DNA of 59,319 nucleotides from assembly GCA_015207155.1 (NCBI GenBank), contig JADEXK010000038.1, positions 1 to 59,319 on the forward strand. Direction: 5' to 3'. This stretch comes from Nostocales cyanobacterium LEGE 11386 (lineage in GTDB: Bacteria > Cyanobacteriota > Cyanobacteriia > Cyanobacteriales > Nostocaceae). The position numbers and the translations under genes are program-made. How positions within the stretch are numbered: position 1 is the first letter of the stretch; each line of letters starts with the position of its first letter. This document shows positions 50,841-59,257 of the stretch, one piece after another. The notes beneath the pieces were generated by a model. It did no database searches and was not told the DNA's origin. It worked only from the letters and a program-made list of their open reading frames with translations.

Positions 50841-51899
50841 TCAAATTCCTTTGAATCCCATTTCAGCTTCAATCTCTTGTTGTGCTGGTGGAGATTTCAC
50901 CTCATCCGGGGTAACTCTGCGACGATTTTGACGCCAAATACCAACTTGGCTGAGAAATATACCAACTAAAATCAAGCTACCACCAATATATTGAGCTAAA
51001 GTAGGGGCTTCACCCAAGATTATGTAAGCTGCTAGGATGCCTGCAATGGGGGTAAACGAGCCAACCAAGGAAGCCATAGATACAGTGGAATCCCTCAAAC
51101 CCTTGAGCCAAAAAGACTGACCTAAAACGATAATCACCACACTATAAACCAACATCCACTGCCAAAGGAAAGGCGAGAATACATCCATAAAATGATCGCT
51201 GCTATAAAGCACTAAAGCACTAAAGAAAAAGATGACGGTTCCCAAGGCAGTCCGAAAGATATTGTAGATTCCTAATGGGATGCGAGAAAGATACTTTTTA
51301 CTAATAACCGTGGACATAGTTATAGCCACCGCTCCGATCGCTGCCAAAAATTCCCCTATGCCTAGATTAAACCCTCCGATATTCATCATGCTTTGCCCTG
51401 GTAGCTGAAGCAGGATTGTGAGGGTAACGCCGACAAAAGCCGCGATCGCTCCGATAATTTCCCAAAGATTTACCCTCTCCCTCAACAGCCAAACTGATAA
51501 AGCCAAAATCAAGGGTGGTTCCAATCTACCTATCAAAATGACATTATTAACTTCAGTTAACGCTAATGCTTGAAAAATTAAGCCGGGAGCTATTGCTCCT
51601 GAAAGGATGGCGACTACTGTCATAATCAACCAATCTTGGCGGGATATTTGCCTCAAAGCCGCTTTGTTCCACTGTTGCCCATAAATCATTATGAGAACCA
51701 TCAAAGCGCACAGGTTGCCCACAAATAAAACGTTACACAGCGAAATGGGATTCCGACCATCTATTAAGTTTTGGGAACCGATTTCTGTCAGCTTGCGGGT
51801 AACTGCACCGGATGCTCCAAAAATCAGGATTGCTAGCCAGAGATAGGTTTGTCCGGGAATTTTGGAGATGAAACGATACCATTGTCTCTGACTAGCCAC
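50841..51899 (-). CDS. DMT-superfamily (EamA) transporter
   Basis: Ten membrane helices in two EamA halves of about 140 residues. The second half contains GEFLAAIGAVAITMSTVISK and ends PIAGILAAYIILGEAPTLAQ then YIGGSLILVGIFLSQ, the standard EamA end. The N-terminal RWYRFISKIPGQTYLWLAIL begins the first helix. 352 aa with a charged cytoplasmic tail. The family exports metabolites or amino acids; the substrate is not predictable. No transport partner nearby. Confidence 0.9.
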   Translation of the reverse strand: MASQRQWYRFISKIPGQTYLWLAILIFGASGAVTRKLTEIGSQNLIDGRNPISLCNVLFVGNLCALMVLIMIYGQQWNKAALRQISRQDWLIMTVVAILSGAIAPGLIFQALALTEVNNVILIGRLEPPLILALSVWLLRERVNLWEIIGAIAAFVGVTLTILLQLPGQSMMNIGGFNLGIGEFLAAIGAVAITMSTVISKKYLSRIPLGIYNIFRTALGTVIFFFSALVLYSSDHFMDVFSPFLWQWMLVYSVVIIVLGQSFWLKGLRDSTVSMASLVGSFTPIAGILAAYIILGEAPTLAQYIGGSLILVGIFLSQVGIWRQNRRRVTPDEVKSPPAQQEIEAEMGFKGI

Positions 51900-52121
51900 A
51901 ATTACACCACTGCAATGAAATTGCTGTTAATGATACTAGGCTTCCCTGATTAAGTCTAGGTGAGGTCAATGTCAGCACAAATCACTGAGTAATTTTGAAC
52001 AAGAAGCACGAGCGATGGGCTTCGCCCCGCCTCTGGCGATCGCTGACCAAGTGACTGTGATCTAGCCAGGCAAAACAAGTGAAAATAGCCATAAATCAAA
52101 ATTTAAGGTGTCGAAGATATT

Positions 52122-52862
52122 ATGAATTGGGAAATCTTTCTAGCTAGTTTTGCCGGATCTCTAATTGAATTAGTCGAGATTCTCGGTATAGTCATCGTTG
52201 TCGGGAGGTTAGCAGGTTGGCGTAATGCGCTGGTTGGTTCAAGCGGTGGTATCGGCTTGACTTTACTGCTATCTCTAGTTTTAGGGAAGAGTTTGACTTT
52301 GATCCCCGTAGATATTCTCAGAATTGTGGCGGGAGTTTTGTTACTACTGTTTGGTCAAAAGTGGACTCGTTCCATAGTCAAGTACTACGCCGGCATTCCT
52401 AAGAAGCGTAAAGATGACGATGAAGATAGGCTAGAAGCAGAACTAGCAAAAGATGGCAATCAATCTGGCTGGAACTGGTTTGCTGTGGTCACCACATTTA
52501 AAGGGGCGCTATTGGATAGTGTGGAAGTGGCGATCGCTGTAGTTACTTTGGGTGCTGCTGGAAGCAAATGGCTAGAGTCGATTAGTGGTGCTGGATTTGC
52601 GGCATTTAGCTTAATGGTGTTTGCTTTCTTATTCCGCGCGCCACTCCAGCAAGTACCCGTGAAACCAATGAAGTTTGTAGCAGCAATGCTACTGATGGGA
52701 TTTGGTCTCTACTGGTTGGGTACAGGATTGGATGTGGAGTGGCCAGGTGGTCATTGGGCAATTATTTGGTTACCTCTAGCTTGGGGCGTGGGTATGGCGA
52801 TCGCATCTGCAATTTGGCGTTGGCGAGTAGGGTTGCAAAAGCCAGAGGAAGTTATCAGTTAG
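52122..52862 (+). CDS. COG4280-type membrane protein with duplicated acidic motifs
   Basis: A 246-residue protein with about six hydrophobic helices in two halves. Half one carries SLIELVEILGIVIVVGRLAG (acidic residues 16 and 19) and half two ALLDSVEVAIAVVTLGAAG (132 and 135), so E-x-x-E and D-x-x-E recur in matching positions. A charged loop KKRKDDDEDRLEAELAK separates them. Such paired acidic motifs are known from metal-ion carriers like FTR1 and UPF0016, so a cation transport role is plausible, not shown. Followed by a perfect terminator. Confidence 0.7.
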   Translation: MNWEIFLASFAGSLIELVEILGIVIVVGRLAGWRNALVGSSGGIGLTLLLSLVLGKSLTLIPVDILRIVAGVLLLLFGQKWTRSIVKYYAGIPKKRKDDDEDRLEAELAKDGNQSGWNWFAVVTTFKGALLDSVEVAIAVVTLGAAGSKWLESISGAGFAAFSLMVFAFLFRAPLQQVPVKPMKFVAAMLLMGFGLYWLGTGLDVEWPGGHWAIIWLPLAWGVGMAIASAIWRWRVGLQKPEEVIS

Positions 52863-52870
52863 ATGAAATA

Positions 52871-52897
52871 ACGTGAGTCTCCGTTGGAGACTCACGT
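52871..52897 (+). terminator. Strong hairpin after the COG4280 gene
   Basis: Perfect 12-bp stem ACGTGAGTCTCC / GGAGACTCACGT with loop GTT, 8 bp after the stop. No T-tract; may end transcripts from both sides. Confidence 0.7.
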
Positions 52898-52965
52898 TCA
52901 GTTAGATGAATTACGGGTTAAGAAAGTTATCTGTTGAAGCGATCGCCAGATACAGGCTCCCAAAG

Positions 52966-54198
52966 CTAAACTTTCTCTCTCGCTGGCGGCACAATATTAC
53001 TTTTTTGTAAACCTGCATCAATTTTTTTCAGTAGTTGAAAATCTTCTGCTGGTAAGGGATAACTATTACTGCTGAACAAACCTGCGCTGACAGTAGGCTG
53101 TTTTTCTAAAAAGGAGAATGCTTGTCGAAACTGATCCGGTGCTGCTTTAATCGGTGAACTAAAATGACAAGGAATAATCCACTGAAAATCCCAACTTGCC
53201 AGATGATTAGCCCAGTCGATGGTTTCCCTCGGTGCGCGGTTGAGAATCAGTGTCTGTAAAATCGGTGCGACAAATAAACGACCATCCCCTCGTAGTGCAT
53301 GAAACGATCGCTCCCAATCTTCCTGCCATTTAAAGGGAAATAACCCAAAATAAGCTTTCTTTGAGCGATTTGGTGCTTTAAGTGCATCGCGCAATACTTG
53401 ACTCAATCCCAGTACTTCTAACATACTTGGTCGAAAGTACAGAGCAAATAGCGAGATACGCTGCCATCCCTTACGGCGATTTGCTTGATTATCGGCAACG
53501 ATTGCAGATGCTTTGTCTTTGGCATGGAATAGCAAGGGATATGGATCTAATTGCACGATTGCAGGTGGATCTTCTGGTACAGAAATTACTGAATCTGTAA
53601 CTAACAGCGTTTGCGATCGCTTATGCAGAAATGCAACTTCCGCAAACCTTCCTGGTCCCAGCTCGATGGGGCCTAAAATGGCGTAATCAAACTGGTCAGC
53701 AAATGGTGTTTGGCTGCTTGCTTCTGGTAGTACCTGAGTACGTTTAGCAGGTAAGCCCAGCCAACTGAGTGGTAAATTTAAGGGAAAGCTCCATTGATGA
53801 GGAGCCACAAAAATTTGGGCAGTGGGAAAGCATCTGGCAAAGGGGCCAATGAAGACTTTATGTTCTAGTCCAGAGATAGTTGGCAAAATAATGTACTTGA
53901 TATCGCCATGTTCTGCAACCAACTCTTTGACTAACCTAATACACTCCGGAGTTGGCGCTACGGGAGCATATACCAAAAGACCACCTTCATCTAACCGAAC
54001 TACGGTCATGCGAATCGGCACAACCACATAGAAAATCCCCTGCAATTGGTCAAATGTCCAGATGGTGTCCTTAATTACTTCTTTGCGGATTGTCCGCCGC
54101 TTACCGTATGGGTAGAGTGGCAAAGTAAACCAGAAAGACCATGAAAAGTCCTGCTGATGAATTGGTTCTGTATTTCCCACGTGTTCATCAAGAGCCAA
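52966..54198 (-). CDS. DUF4336 domain protein
   Basis: Begins with WSFWFTLPLYPYGKRRTIRKEV, followed by WTFDQLQGIFYVVVPIRMTVVRL and GGLLVYAPVAPTPECIRLV, the hallmarks of DUF4336, a family related to metallo-beta-lactamase folds. Metal ligands are not obvious; HVF-type residues replace HxHxDH, so catalysis is doubtful. A segment LLVTDSVISVPEDPP and the C-terminal WIIPCHFSSPIKAAP are conserved. 410 aa, soluble. Function unknown. In cyanobacteria and plants the family occurs as a separate gene as here. Confidence 0.85.
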   Translation of the reverse strand: MALDEHVGNTEPIHQQDFSWSFWFTLPLYPYGKRRTIRKEVIKDTIWTFDQLQGIFYVVVPIRMTVVRLDEGGLLVYAPVAPTPECIRLVKELVAEHGDIKYIILPTISGLEHKVFIGPFARCFPTAQIFVAPHQWSFPLNLPLSWLGLPAKRTQVLPEASSQTPFADQFDYAILGPIELGPGRFAEVAFLHKRSQTLLVTDSVISVPEDPPAIVQLDPYPLLFHAKDKASAIVADNQANRRKGWQRISLFALYFRPSMLEVLGLSQVLRDALKAPNRSKKAYFGLFPFKWQEDWERSFHALRGDGRLFVAPILQTLILNRAPRETIDWANHLASWDFQWIIPCHFSSPIKAAPDQFRQAFSFLEKQPTVSAGLFSSNSYPLPAEDFQLLKKIDAGLQKSNIVPPAREKV

Positions 54199-54540
54199 TC
54201 TGCGACCCCTCCCAAATTCCCAATGCTCAAATTATTTTTACTAGCTCTCCATCAAGTTGGAGTTCAGCAAATTGTTGAGCCTACAACTTACTGTTGTATC
54301 AAAAGTCTAGTATCTCATAACTCAGGCGACAGACAGAAAATATCTCAAATCTGCCCTCAACTCTCTACCTTGCTTTGTAAATCTGCAAATTACTACTTTA
54401 TAACTTAAAACAATTTACTAATTCATTTGATTTTTGGCATTATTTATACATTCGCTAATTAGTATTTTGTCTATTTATTTTATTGAAGATATAAGCTGAA
54501 TCATTGACAATTTTTATGTTACTAAAATAGTATGTATGCA
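54199..54540. other. AT-rich spacer
   Basis: No gene. Very AT-rich between 54415 and 54540; it likely holds the promoter of the DUF4336 gene on the minus strand. Confidence 0.4.
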
Positions 54541-54549
54541 AATTCTAAC

Positions 54550-54710
54550 GGGAGCATTCCCATTTGGCAACAATATAAAGGACTGACGCAATAACCCTAT
54601 TAAACCCTCTTACCTTTGTGTCTTTTGCGTCTTGGCGGTTCGTTATTTCACCTTTCTGGGTAAGCCAAATTTCCATAAATAAATTAAACTTGCACATTTG
54701 GGATGCTCCC
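54550..54710. mobile_element. 161-bp MITE with 9-bp target duplication
   Basis: Ends GGGAGCATTCCCATTT and, from the other side, GGGAGCATCCCAAATG, imperfect inverted repeats. Flanking direct repeats AATTCTAAC lie at 54541-54549 and 54711-54719. The inside holds the dispersed TTTGCGTCTTGGCGGTTCGT sequence. A 9-bp duplication fits IS1-like transposition (8-9 bp), which is inference. Confidence 0.85.
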
Positions 54711-54797
54711 AATTCTAACTGCTGCATAGTAAAGCCCACGAGAAGAATTTGCTTGGAGAAAAGTAACAAGTAATAAAACAGAATTGGGATAAAGCTA

Positions 54798-55151
54798 ATG
54801 AACGCTAAAAATATCTCTGCCTTAGCAATTGTGGTAGCTTTTGCCAGCTTAGGAAACCCGGTTCATGCTCAGTCACCAGAAGCACCTAATTCAAATTCAG
54901 AAAGCCATACATTAACTGGTGATTCGCTGGAAGGAATTAGTACTAGAACAGCCCAAGATGATTTCGTCAAATTTTTTAATGGCAATAATTCAGCAGGTCT
55001 CTCTAACAATAGTGAGATCAATAATAATACCTTGGGTGGATTACGGTTAAACGAATCAATATCACTGCCAAACACCCAAATATTATTGCAGCCGGCTCAG
55101 TCTGTGGATGGTAATGACGGAGTACAAGTACAGTTAGATTTGGGGAATTAA
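54798..55151 (+). CDS. Small exported protein of unknown function
   Basis: Residues 1-24 (MNAKNISALAIVVAFASLGN, then PVHA) are a clear signal peptide with cleavage after VHA. The mature 93 residues are rich in Asn, Ser, Gln and Leu (FNGNNSAGLSNNSEINNNTL), cysteine-free and probably extended. No known domain. The ATG has AAAGCTA before it, a weak ribosome site. Ends in a palindromic terminator. Could be periplasmic or secreted. Confidence 0.7.
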   Translation: MNAKNISALAIVVAFASLGNPVHAQSPEAPNSNSESHTLTGDSLEGISTRTAQDDFVKFFNGNNSAGLSNNSEINNNTLGGLRLNESISLPNTQILLQPAQSVDGNDGVQVQLDLGN

Positions 55152-55161
55152 TAACCCTTGT

Positions 55162-55191
55162 AGAGACGTTGTATACAACGTCTCTAAATTC
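55162..55191 (+). terminator. Palindromic terminator
   Basis: AGAGACGTTGTA / TACAACGTCTCT, a perfect 24-bp palindrome, followed by AAATTCTTTT. Same GTAGAGACG repeat family as at 6302 and 29868. Confidence 0.75.
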
Positions 55192-55264
55192 TTTTGCGGA
55201 GATATCTATGTAAATTCTTCCCCATTGCCCATTCCCTTGAGTTTTTTTACAGGGAAATTTGCAT

Positions 55265-55363
55265 TCACTTAGTATCAATGCGACTGAAAAAAACCGCAGC
55301 TAGAACAATTAAACCCAACAATGCCAAAGGAACCCAGAGATTAGGCAAATCTGATAAATTCAT
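55265..55363 (-). CDS. Possible 32-residue single-helix membrane protein
   Basis: Reads MNLSDLPNLWVPLALLGLIV followed by LAAVFFSRIDTK and TGA. A short polar start, one 18-residue hydrophobic helix with a Trp at its boundary and a basic end form a regular small membrane protein, like those of photosystems. It does not match the small photosystem or cytochrome subunits I can recall, and no strong ribosome site precedes it, so this stays a candidate. Confidence 0.3.
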   Translation of the reverse strand: MNLSDLPNLWVPLALLGLIVLAAVFFSRIDTK

Positions 55364-55440
55364 CACGCAGCTATTTTACTAAGTTTCCCAATCAGACAAC
55401 AGATGTAAACCCACAAACCCAGATTCCATCAGACTTTCTT

Positions 55441-55473
55441 AATTACGAATTACGAATTACGAATTACGAATTA
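55441..55473. repeat. STRR array AATTACG x4
   Basis: Perfect 7-bp tandem unit AATTACG repeated four times, then AATTA, 52 bp before the ATG of the next gene. Confidence 0.9.
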
Positions 55474-55525
55474 TTCCTGTTCAGGGATAATGCCTTGTAT
55501 ACAGCAACCTGCACGGAGAAGATAC

Positions 55526-58060
55526 ATGACATCTCCAGAAATGGTTATATGGCTACAAGAACGCACCCCTTTAGGAATTCTCTCACCTGCGGTGCTAGAT
55601 GCGATCGCCCAAATCATTGAAGAAAAAGTTATCCCAGCACAACACAACCTAGTTACCGAAGGTGCTACCCCAGAAGCGCTTTACATTCTGCAACAAGGTC
55701 AACTCGAAAGTAAAACTAGTAATAAAAATAACCCCGCTTTAGCTTGTGGTTTTCTCCCTGGTGCAGTTATTCACCTCAAAGAATTGGTCTTAGATGAGTT
55801 AACCCCCAGTACAATCACCACCGTCACTGAATGTCACTTGTGGTTTATACCTGCGGCTAAATTTCGCAACTTAATCAACCAATACCCCGAAATTAATCAG
55901 GCGTTTTCCCGTCAATTAGCTCAAGAATTGGCGCAAGTCACATCTGCACTCGGCTATGAACAAGAACGTTCCGTAGCTTTGCGACCATATTTAGTTACCA
56001 AAGCCCAACGGGGAATTGTCGGTACAAGTCGCTATGCTGTGCGTCTGCGGGAGCAAATTAGAGAAGCCTCTAGCAGCAGTAAATCTGTAGAAATCTTTGG
56101 GGAACCAGGCTTAGAAAAAGATAATATAGCCGCCCTGATTCATTATGGTTCTCCCAAACGGCGAGAACCAATGATTAAAGTTAATTGTGGCATCCTGCAA
56201 ACTAGTGGCATGGATTTGTTCGGTCGGGCTGGTGGCAAACCTGGACTATTAGAATGGCTAGGGGAAGGTACTATAGTTTTTAACAACATCCAAGATTTGC
56301 CCACAGAATTATTACCGGCTGTGGCGCAATTGCTAGAAACAGGCGAATATTCCCCTGTCTCTCGTTCCGGAGAAACCCCTGCTACACCTCGCCCCTGTAA
56401 AGCCCGCATTCTCATTGTTTCCGAAAAAACTCAGCCGAGCATTGAACGGTGTGTTGGTATGGTGATTAAAGTGCCACCAATCCGGGTGCGGAAAACAGAT
56501 ATTCAAGCTCAGGTGGAATATTACACCAGTCTTTACGTGCGAGGGAAAGGTCTGCCTAAACCGCATATTACCCCGGAAGCTTTGCGGCGTTTACAATCTT
56601 ATGATTTTCCTGGTAATCTCAAGGAATTAAAAAATCTCGTAGAACGGGCAATTGTCCAGCTAGGAGAGGGACGGGAGTTAACAGAAGAAATCTTCTGGTC
56701 AGCCCAAACGAAGAAAAAACAATTTCGCCTGAATCTTTTGAATGCTTATCCTGGGTTGCGGAAATTTCTGCGGAGTCCTTGGTGGCCTGATCGCATTAAC
56801 TATGGCTTCACGGCGGCAGCTTTTGCAATTATTGTCGGTATTTTATTTATCGGCCCCCAAACACGCGATCGCAATTTCGTTTTAAATTTCTTTTGGGCTT
56901 GGTGGTGGCCTTTCTTTCTCTTTCTCTTCCCGTTTTTAGGTCGTGTGTGGTGCGCCGTCTGTCCCTTCATGATTTATGGGGAAATTACGCAAAAGCTTTC
57001 TCTGTGGTTGTTCCCCAGAAAACTCAAGGGTTGGCCGAGACAGCAGGCTGAAAAATGGGGCGGATGGTTCTTATTTGGTCTATTTACTCTAATTTTCTTA
57101 TGGGAAGAACTCTGGAATTTAGAAAATACTGCCTACCTTTCTGCTTGTTTGCTGTTGTTAATCACAGCAGGGGCCATGATTTTCTCAGCCCTGTTTGAGC
57201 GGCGGTTTTGGTGTCGTTATCTTTGCCCTATCGGGGGAATGAATGGTTTATTTGCCAAACTTTCCATGACGGAACTCCGGGCGCAGCAGGGCATCTGTTC
57301 TGCCTCATGTACCACTTATCAGTGTTATAAAGGTGGCCCCGAAAAAGGCGAAGGTATGGAAACTAATGGCTGTCCGGTTTACTCTCATCCAGCCCAATTG
57401 GAAGATAATCGAGACTGTGTGCTGTGTATGACTTGTCTGAAAGCTTGTCCCCATCGTTCCGTGGAATTTAATTTGCGTCCCCCTGGAATTGAATTGTGGA
57501 CAACTCATGTATCCCGCAGCTATGAAGTAGCATTATTGTTTTTGCTCTTGGGTGGAATATATCTGCATCGCTTACCAGAGTTGCAATCTTGGTTAGGGTT
57601 ACAACTGGATTTAACTCAGTTTTGGCAACATTTAGGACTATCGCTGCTAACTTTAATTATCCCGACTGCTCTGATATTTGCAGGTTATGGCTTCATGAAA
57701 CTCTTCAATTTTCGCCGTAAGCCGCGACCATTTATCGAACTAGCCTATGGCTACCTACCATTGGTTTTAGGCGGTAACTTAGCTCATTACCTGCGTTTGG
57801 GTTTGGGTGAAGGTGGGCGGATTTTACCTGTAACCTTTGCTACTTTTGGTTTAAGCGGCGAACAATTACCAATTTTAGTGGCTCATCCGGCTGTAATTGA
57901 CTTTTTGCAAGGTGCAACTCTGATTTTCTCAGTATTATTAACCATAGTGTTAACCCAAAAAATTGCTCGACAACCCATGCGATCGCTTTTTTGGCAGCAC
58001 CTGGTAGCTGTTGGGCTGGGAGTTAGTATGTGGGCAATTATCGTATCCTCAAGCTCATAG
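55526..58060 (+). CDS. Fusion: cNMP-binding domain, degenerate sigma-54-activator AAA domain, membrane 4Fe-4S polyferredoxin
   Basis: Start ATG at 55526, since CGGAGAAG lies just upstream; 844 aa. (1) Residues about 10-130: Crp-like cyclic-nucleotide-binding fold (VTEGATPEALYILQQGQLES). (2) About 165-400: fold of NtrC-type AAA domains but ruined sites: GEPGLEKD (about 192) for Walker A GETGTGKE, no GAFTGA (only GRAGGKPGLL), and GTIVFNNIQDLP for Walker B GTLFLDEI. (3) About 430-840: several membrane helices with the NapH/polyferredoxin cysteine sets WCAVCP, WCRYLCP, GICSASCTTYQC and CVLCMTCLKACP. Cyanobacteria lack sigma-54. Likely a membrane redox regulator or electron carrier with regulatory head; function unknown. 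Confidence 0.88.
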   Translation: MTSPEMVIWLQERTPLGILSPAVLDAIAQIIEEKVIPAQHNLVTEGATPEALYILQQGQLESKTSNKNNPALACGFLPGAVIHLKELVLDELTPSTITTVTECHLWFIPAAKFRNLINQYPEINQAFSRQLAQELAQVTSALGYEQERSVALRPYLVTKAQRGIVGTSRYAVRLREQIREASSSSKSVEIFGEPGLEKDNIAALIHYGSPKRREPMIKVNCGILQTSGMDLFGRAGGKPGLLEWLGEGTIVFNNIQDLPTELLPAVAQLLETGEYSPVSRSGETPATPRPCKARILIVSEKTQPSIERCVGMVIKVPPIRVRKTDIQAQVEYYTSLYVRGKGLPKPHITPEALRRLQSYDFPGNLKELKNLVERAIVQLGEGRELTEEIFWSAQTKKKQFRLNLLNAYPGLRKFLRSPWWPDRINYGFTAAAFAIIVGILFIGPQTRDRNFVLNFFWAWWWPFFLFLFPFLGRVWCAVCPFMIYGEITQKLSLWLFPRKLKGWPRQQAEKWGGWFLFGLFTLIFLWEELWNLENTAYLSACLLLLITAGAMIFSALFERRFWCRYLCPIGGMNGLFAKLSMTELRAQQGICSASCTTYQCYKGGPEKGEGMETNGCPVYSHPAQLEDNRDCVLCMTCLKACPHRSVEFNLRPPGIELWTTHVSRSYEVALLFLLLGGIYLHRLPELQSWLGLQLDLTQFWQHLGLSLLTLIIPTALIFAGYGFMKLFNFRRKPRPFIELAYGYLPLVLGGNLAHYLRLGLGEGGRILPVTFATFGLSGEQLPILVAHPAVIDFLQGATLIFSVLLTIVLTQKIARQPMRSLFWQHLVAVGLGVSMWAIIVSSSS

Positions 58061-58129
58061 CGTAACGCACTGAATATAAATGGTGCGTTATTCCACTGGA
58101 CTGACACAGCTAAAATAGTGCATTAAAAT

Positions 58130-58190
58130 TTTCTTGTGGAACAGGCATCTTGCCTGTTCTGGGCGGGCTAGAAGCCCACCCCACAATAAT
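58130..58190. repeat. Dispersed spacer repeat
   Basis: TCTTGTGGAACAGGCATCTT and GGGCGGGCTAGAAGCCCACC: a variant of the unit duplicated at 32.1-32.3 kb, with inner hairpins. It lies after the fusion-gene stop and may end its transcript. Confidence 0.7.
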
Positions 58191-58285
58191 TTGTCAATTT
58201 AAAGGTCAAGTCACCACAAAAATATAAAAAGAATTATTATGGGTGGTAATGATTATCTAAATTGTGAGAAAAAGGCATTTAGAAT

Positions 58286-59257
58286 ATGTTAACCGAAGAA
58301 ATAATCAATACAGTGCCTGTTACTGTTTTGACAGGCTACCTAGGTGCAGGCAAAACTACTTTACTTAATCATATACTCACTTACGAACACGGCAAAAAAG
58401 TAGCCGTAATTGTTAACGAATTTGGGGAAGTAGGTATTGATAATCAATTGGTTATTGATGCAGATGAAGAAATTTTTGAAATGAATAATGGCTGCATCTG
58501 CTGTACAGTGCGGGGTGACTTAATTCGCATTGTTAATAACCTGATGAAGCGGCGTGATAAGTTCGATCATTTAGTAATTGAAACTACTGGTTTAGCAGAT
58601 CCTGCGCCAGTAATTCAAACATTCTTTGTAGATGAAGATATGCAAAGTTTGCTGTCTTTAGATGCAGTCGTAACTGTTGTAGATGCCAAACATATTTGGC
58701 AACACTGGGATGCAGACGAAGCACAAGAGCAGATTGCCTTTGCTGATGTAATTCTACTGAATAAAACTGATTTAGTGACACCTGAACAGTTAAATGAATT
58801 AGAAAAGCGGATTCGGGGAATGAATGCTATGGCTAAAATCTACCGTACCCGCAACTCTCAACTAGACATGGATGCCCTATTGGGTGTGAAAGCTTTTGAC
58901 TTAGATCGCGCCTTAGAAATTGATCCGAATTTCTTAGGTGAAGATGCCCATGAACATGATGAAAGTGTCTTTTCTGTAGCTTTGGTAGAAACAGGTGCAG
59001 TCGATGGACAAAAACTCAATGCGTGGCTTTCAGAGTTACTACGTACCCAAGGCCCAGATATTTTTCGGATGAAAGGCATTTTGAATATTGCCGGGGAAGA
59101 TAATCGATTTGTGTTCCAAGGAGTACACATGATATTTGATGGCAAACCCGATCGCCCTTGGAAAACCAATGAAACCCGTAAAAATGAACTAGTCTTTATT
59201 GGTCGCAATCTCAATGAAGCTCAACTCAAACAAGATTTTCGCGCTTGTCTAGCATGA
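58286..59257 (+). CDS. COG0523 (CobW/P47K) GTP-binding metallochaperone-type protein
   Basis: G3E-family GTPase. Walker A GYLGAGKTT is at residues 17-25, the metal-binding GCICC at 69-73 (Cys70, 72, 73), Walker B-type DHLVIETTGLADP near 91-103, and the nucleotide-specificity LLNKTDL near 155. The C-terminal CobW_C domain (about 225-320) starts after the histidine-rich stretch EDAHEHDESVF. Relatives deliver zinc or other metals; the metal here cannot be told. 323 aa. No cobalamin gene is near, which argues against a CobW role proper. Confidence 0.92.
   Translation: MLTEEIINTVPVTVLTGYLGAGKTTLLNHILTYEHGKKVAVIVNEFGEVGIDNQLVIDADEEIFEMNNGCICCTVRGDLIRIVNNLMKRRDKFDHLVIETTGLADPAPVIQTFFVDEDMQSLLSLDAVVTVVDAKHIWQHWDADEAQEQIAFADVILLNKTDLVTPEQLNELEKRIRGMNAMAKIYRTRNSQLDMDALLGVKAFDLDRALEIDPNFLGEDAHEHDESVFSVALVETGAVDGQKLNAWLSELLRTQGPDIFRMKGILNIAGEDNRFVFQGVHMIFDGKPDRPWKTNETRKNELVFIGRNLNEAQLKQDFRACLA

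Noticed and set aside
55441..55473. AATTACG repeats as an iteron-like origin
   Set aside because: Heptamer STRRs are common in spacers throughout this window; no replication gene is near.
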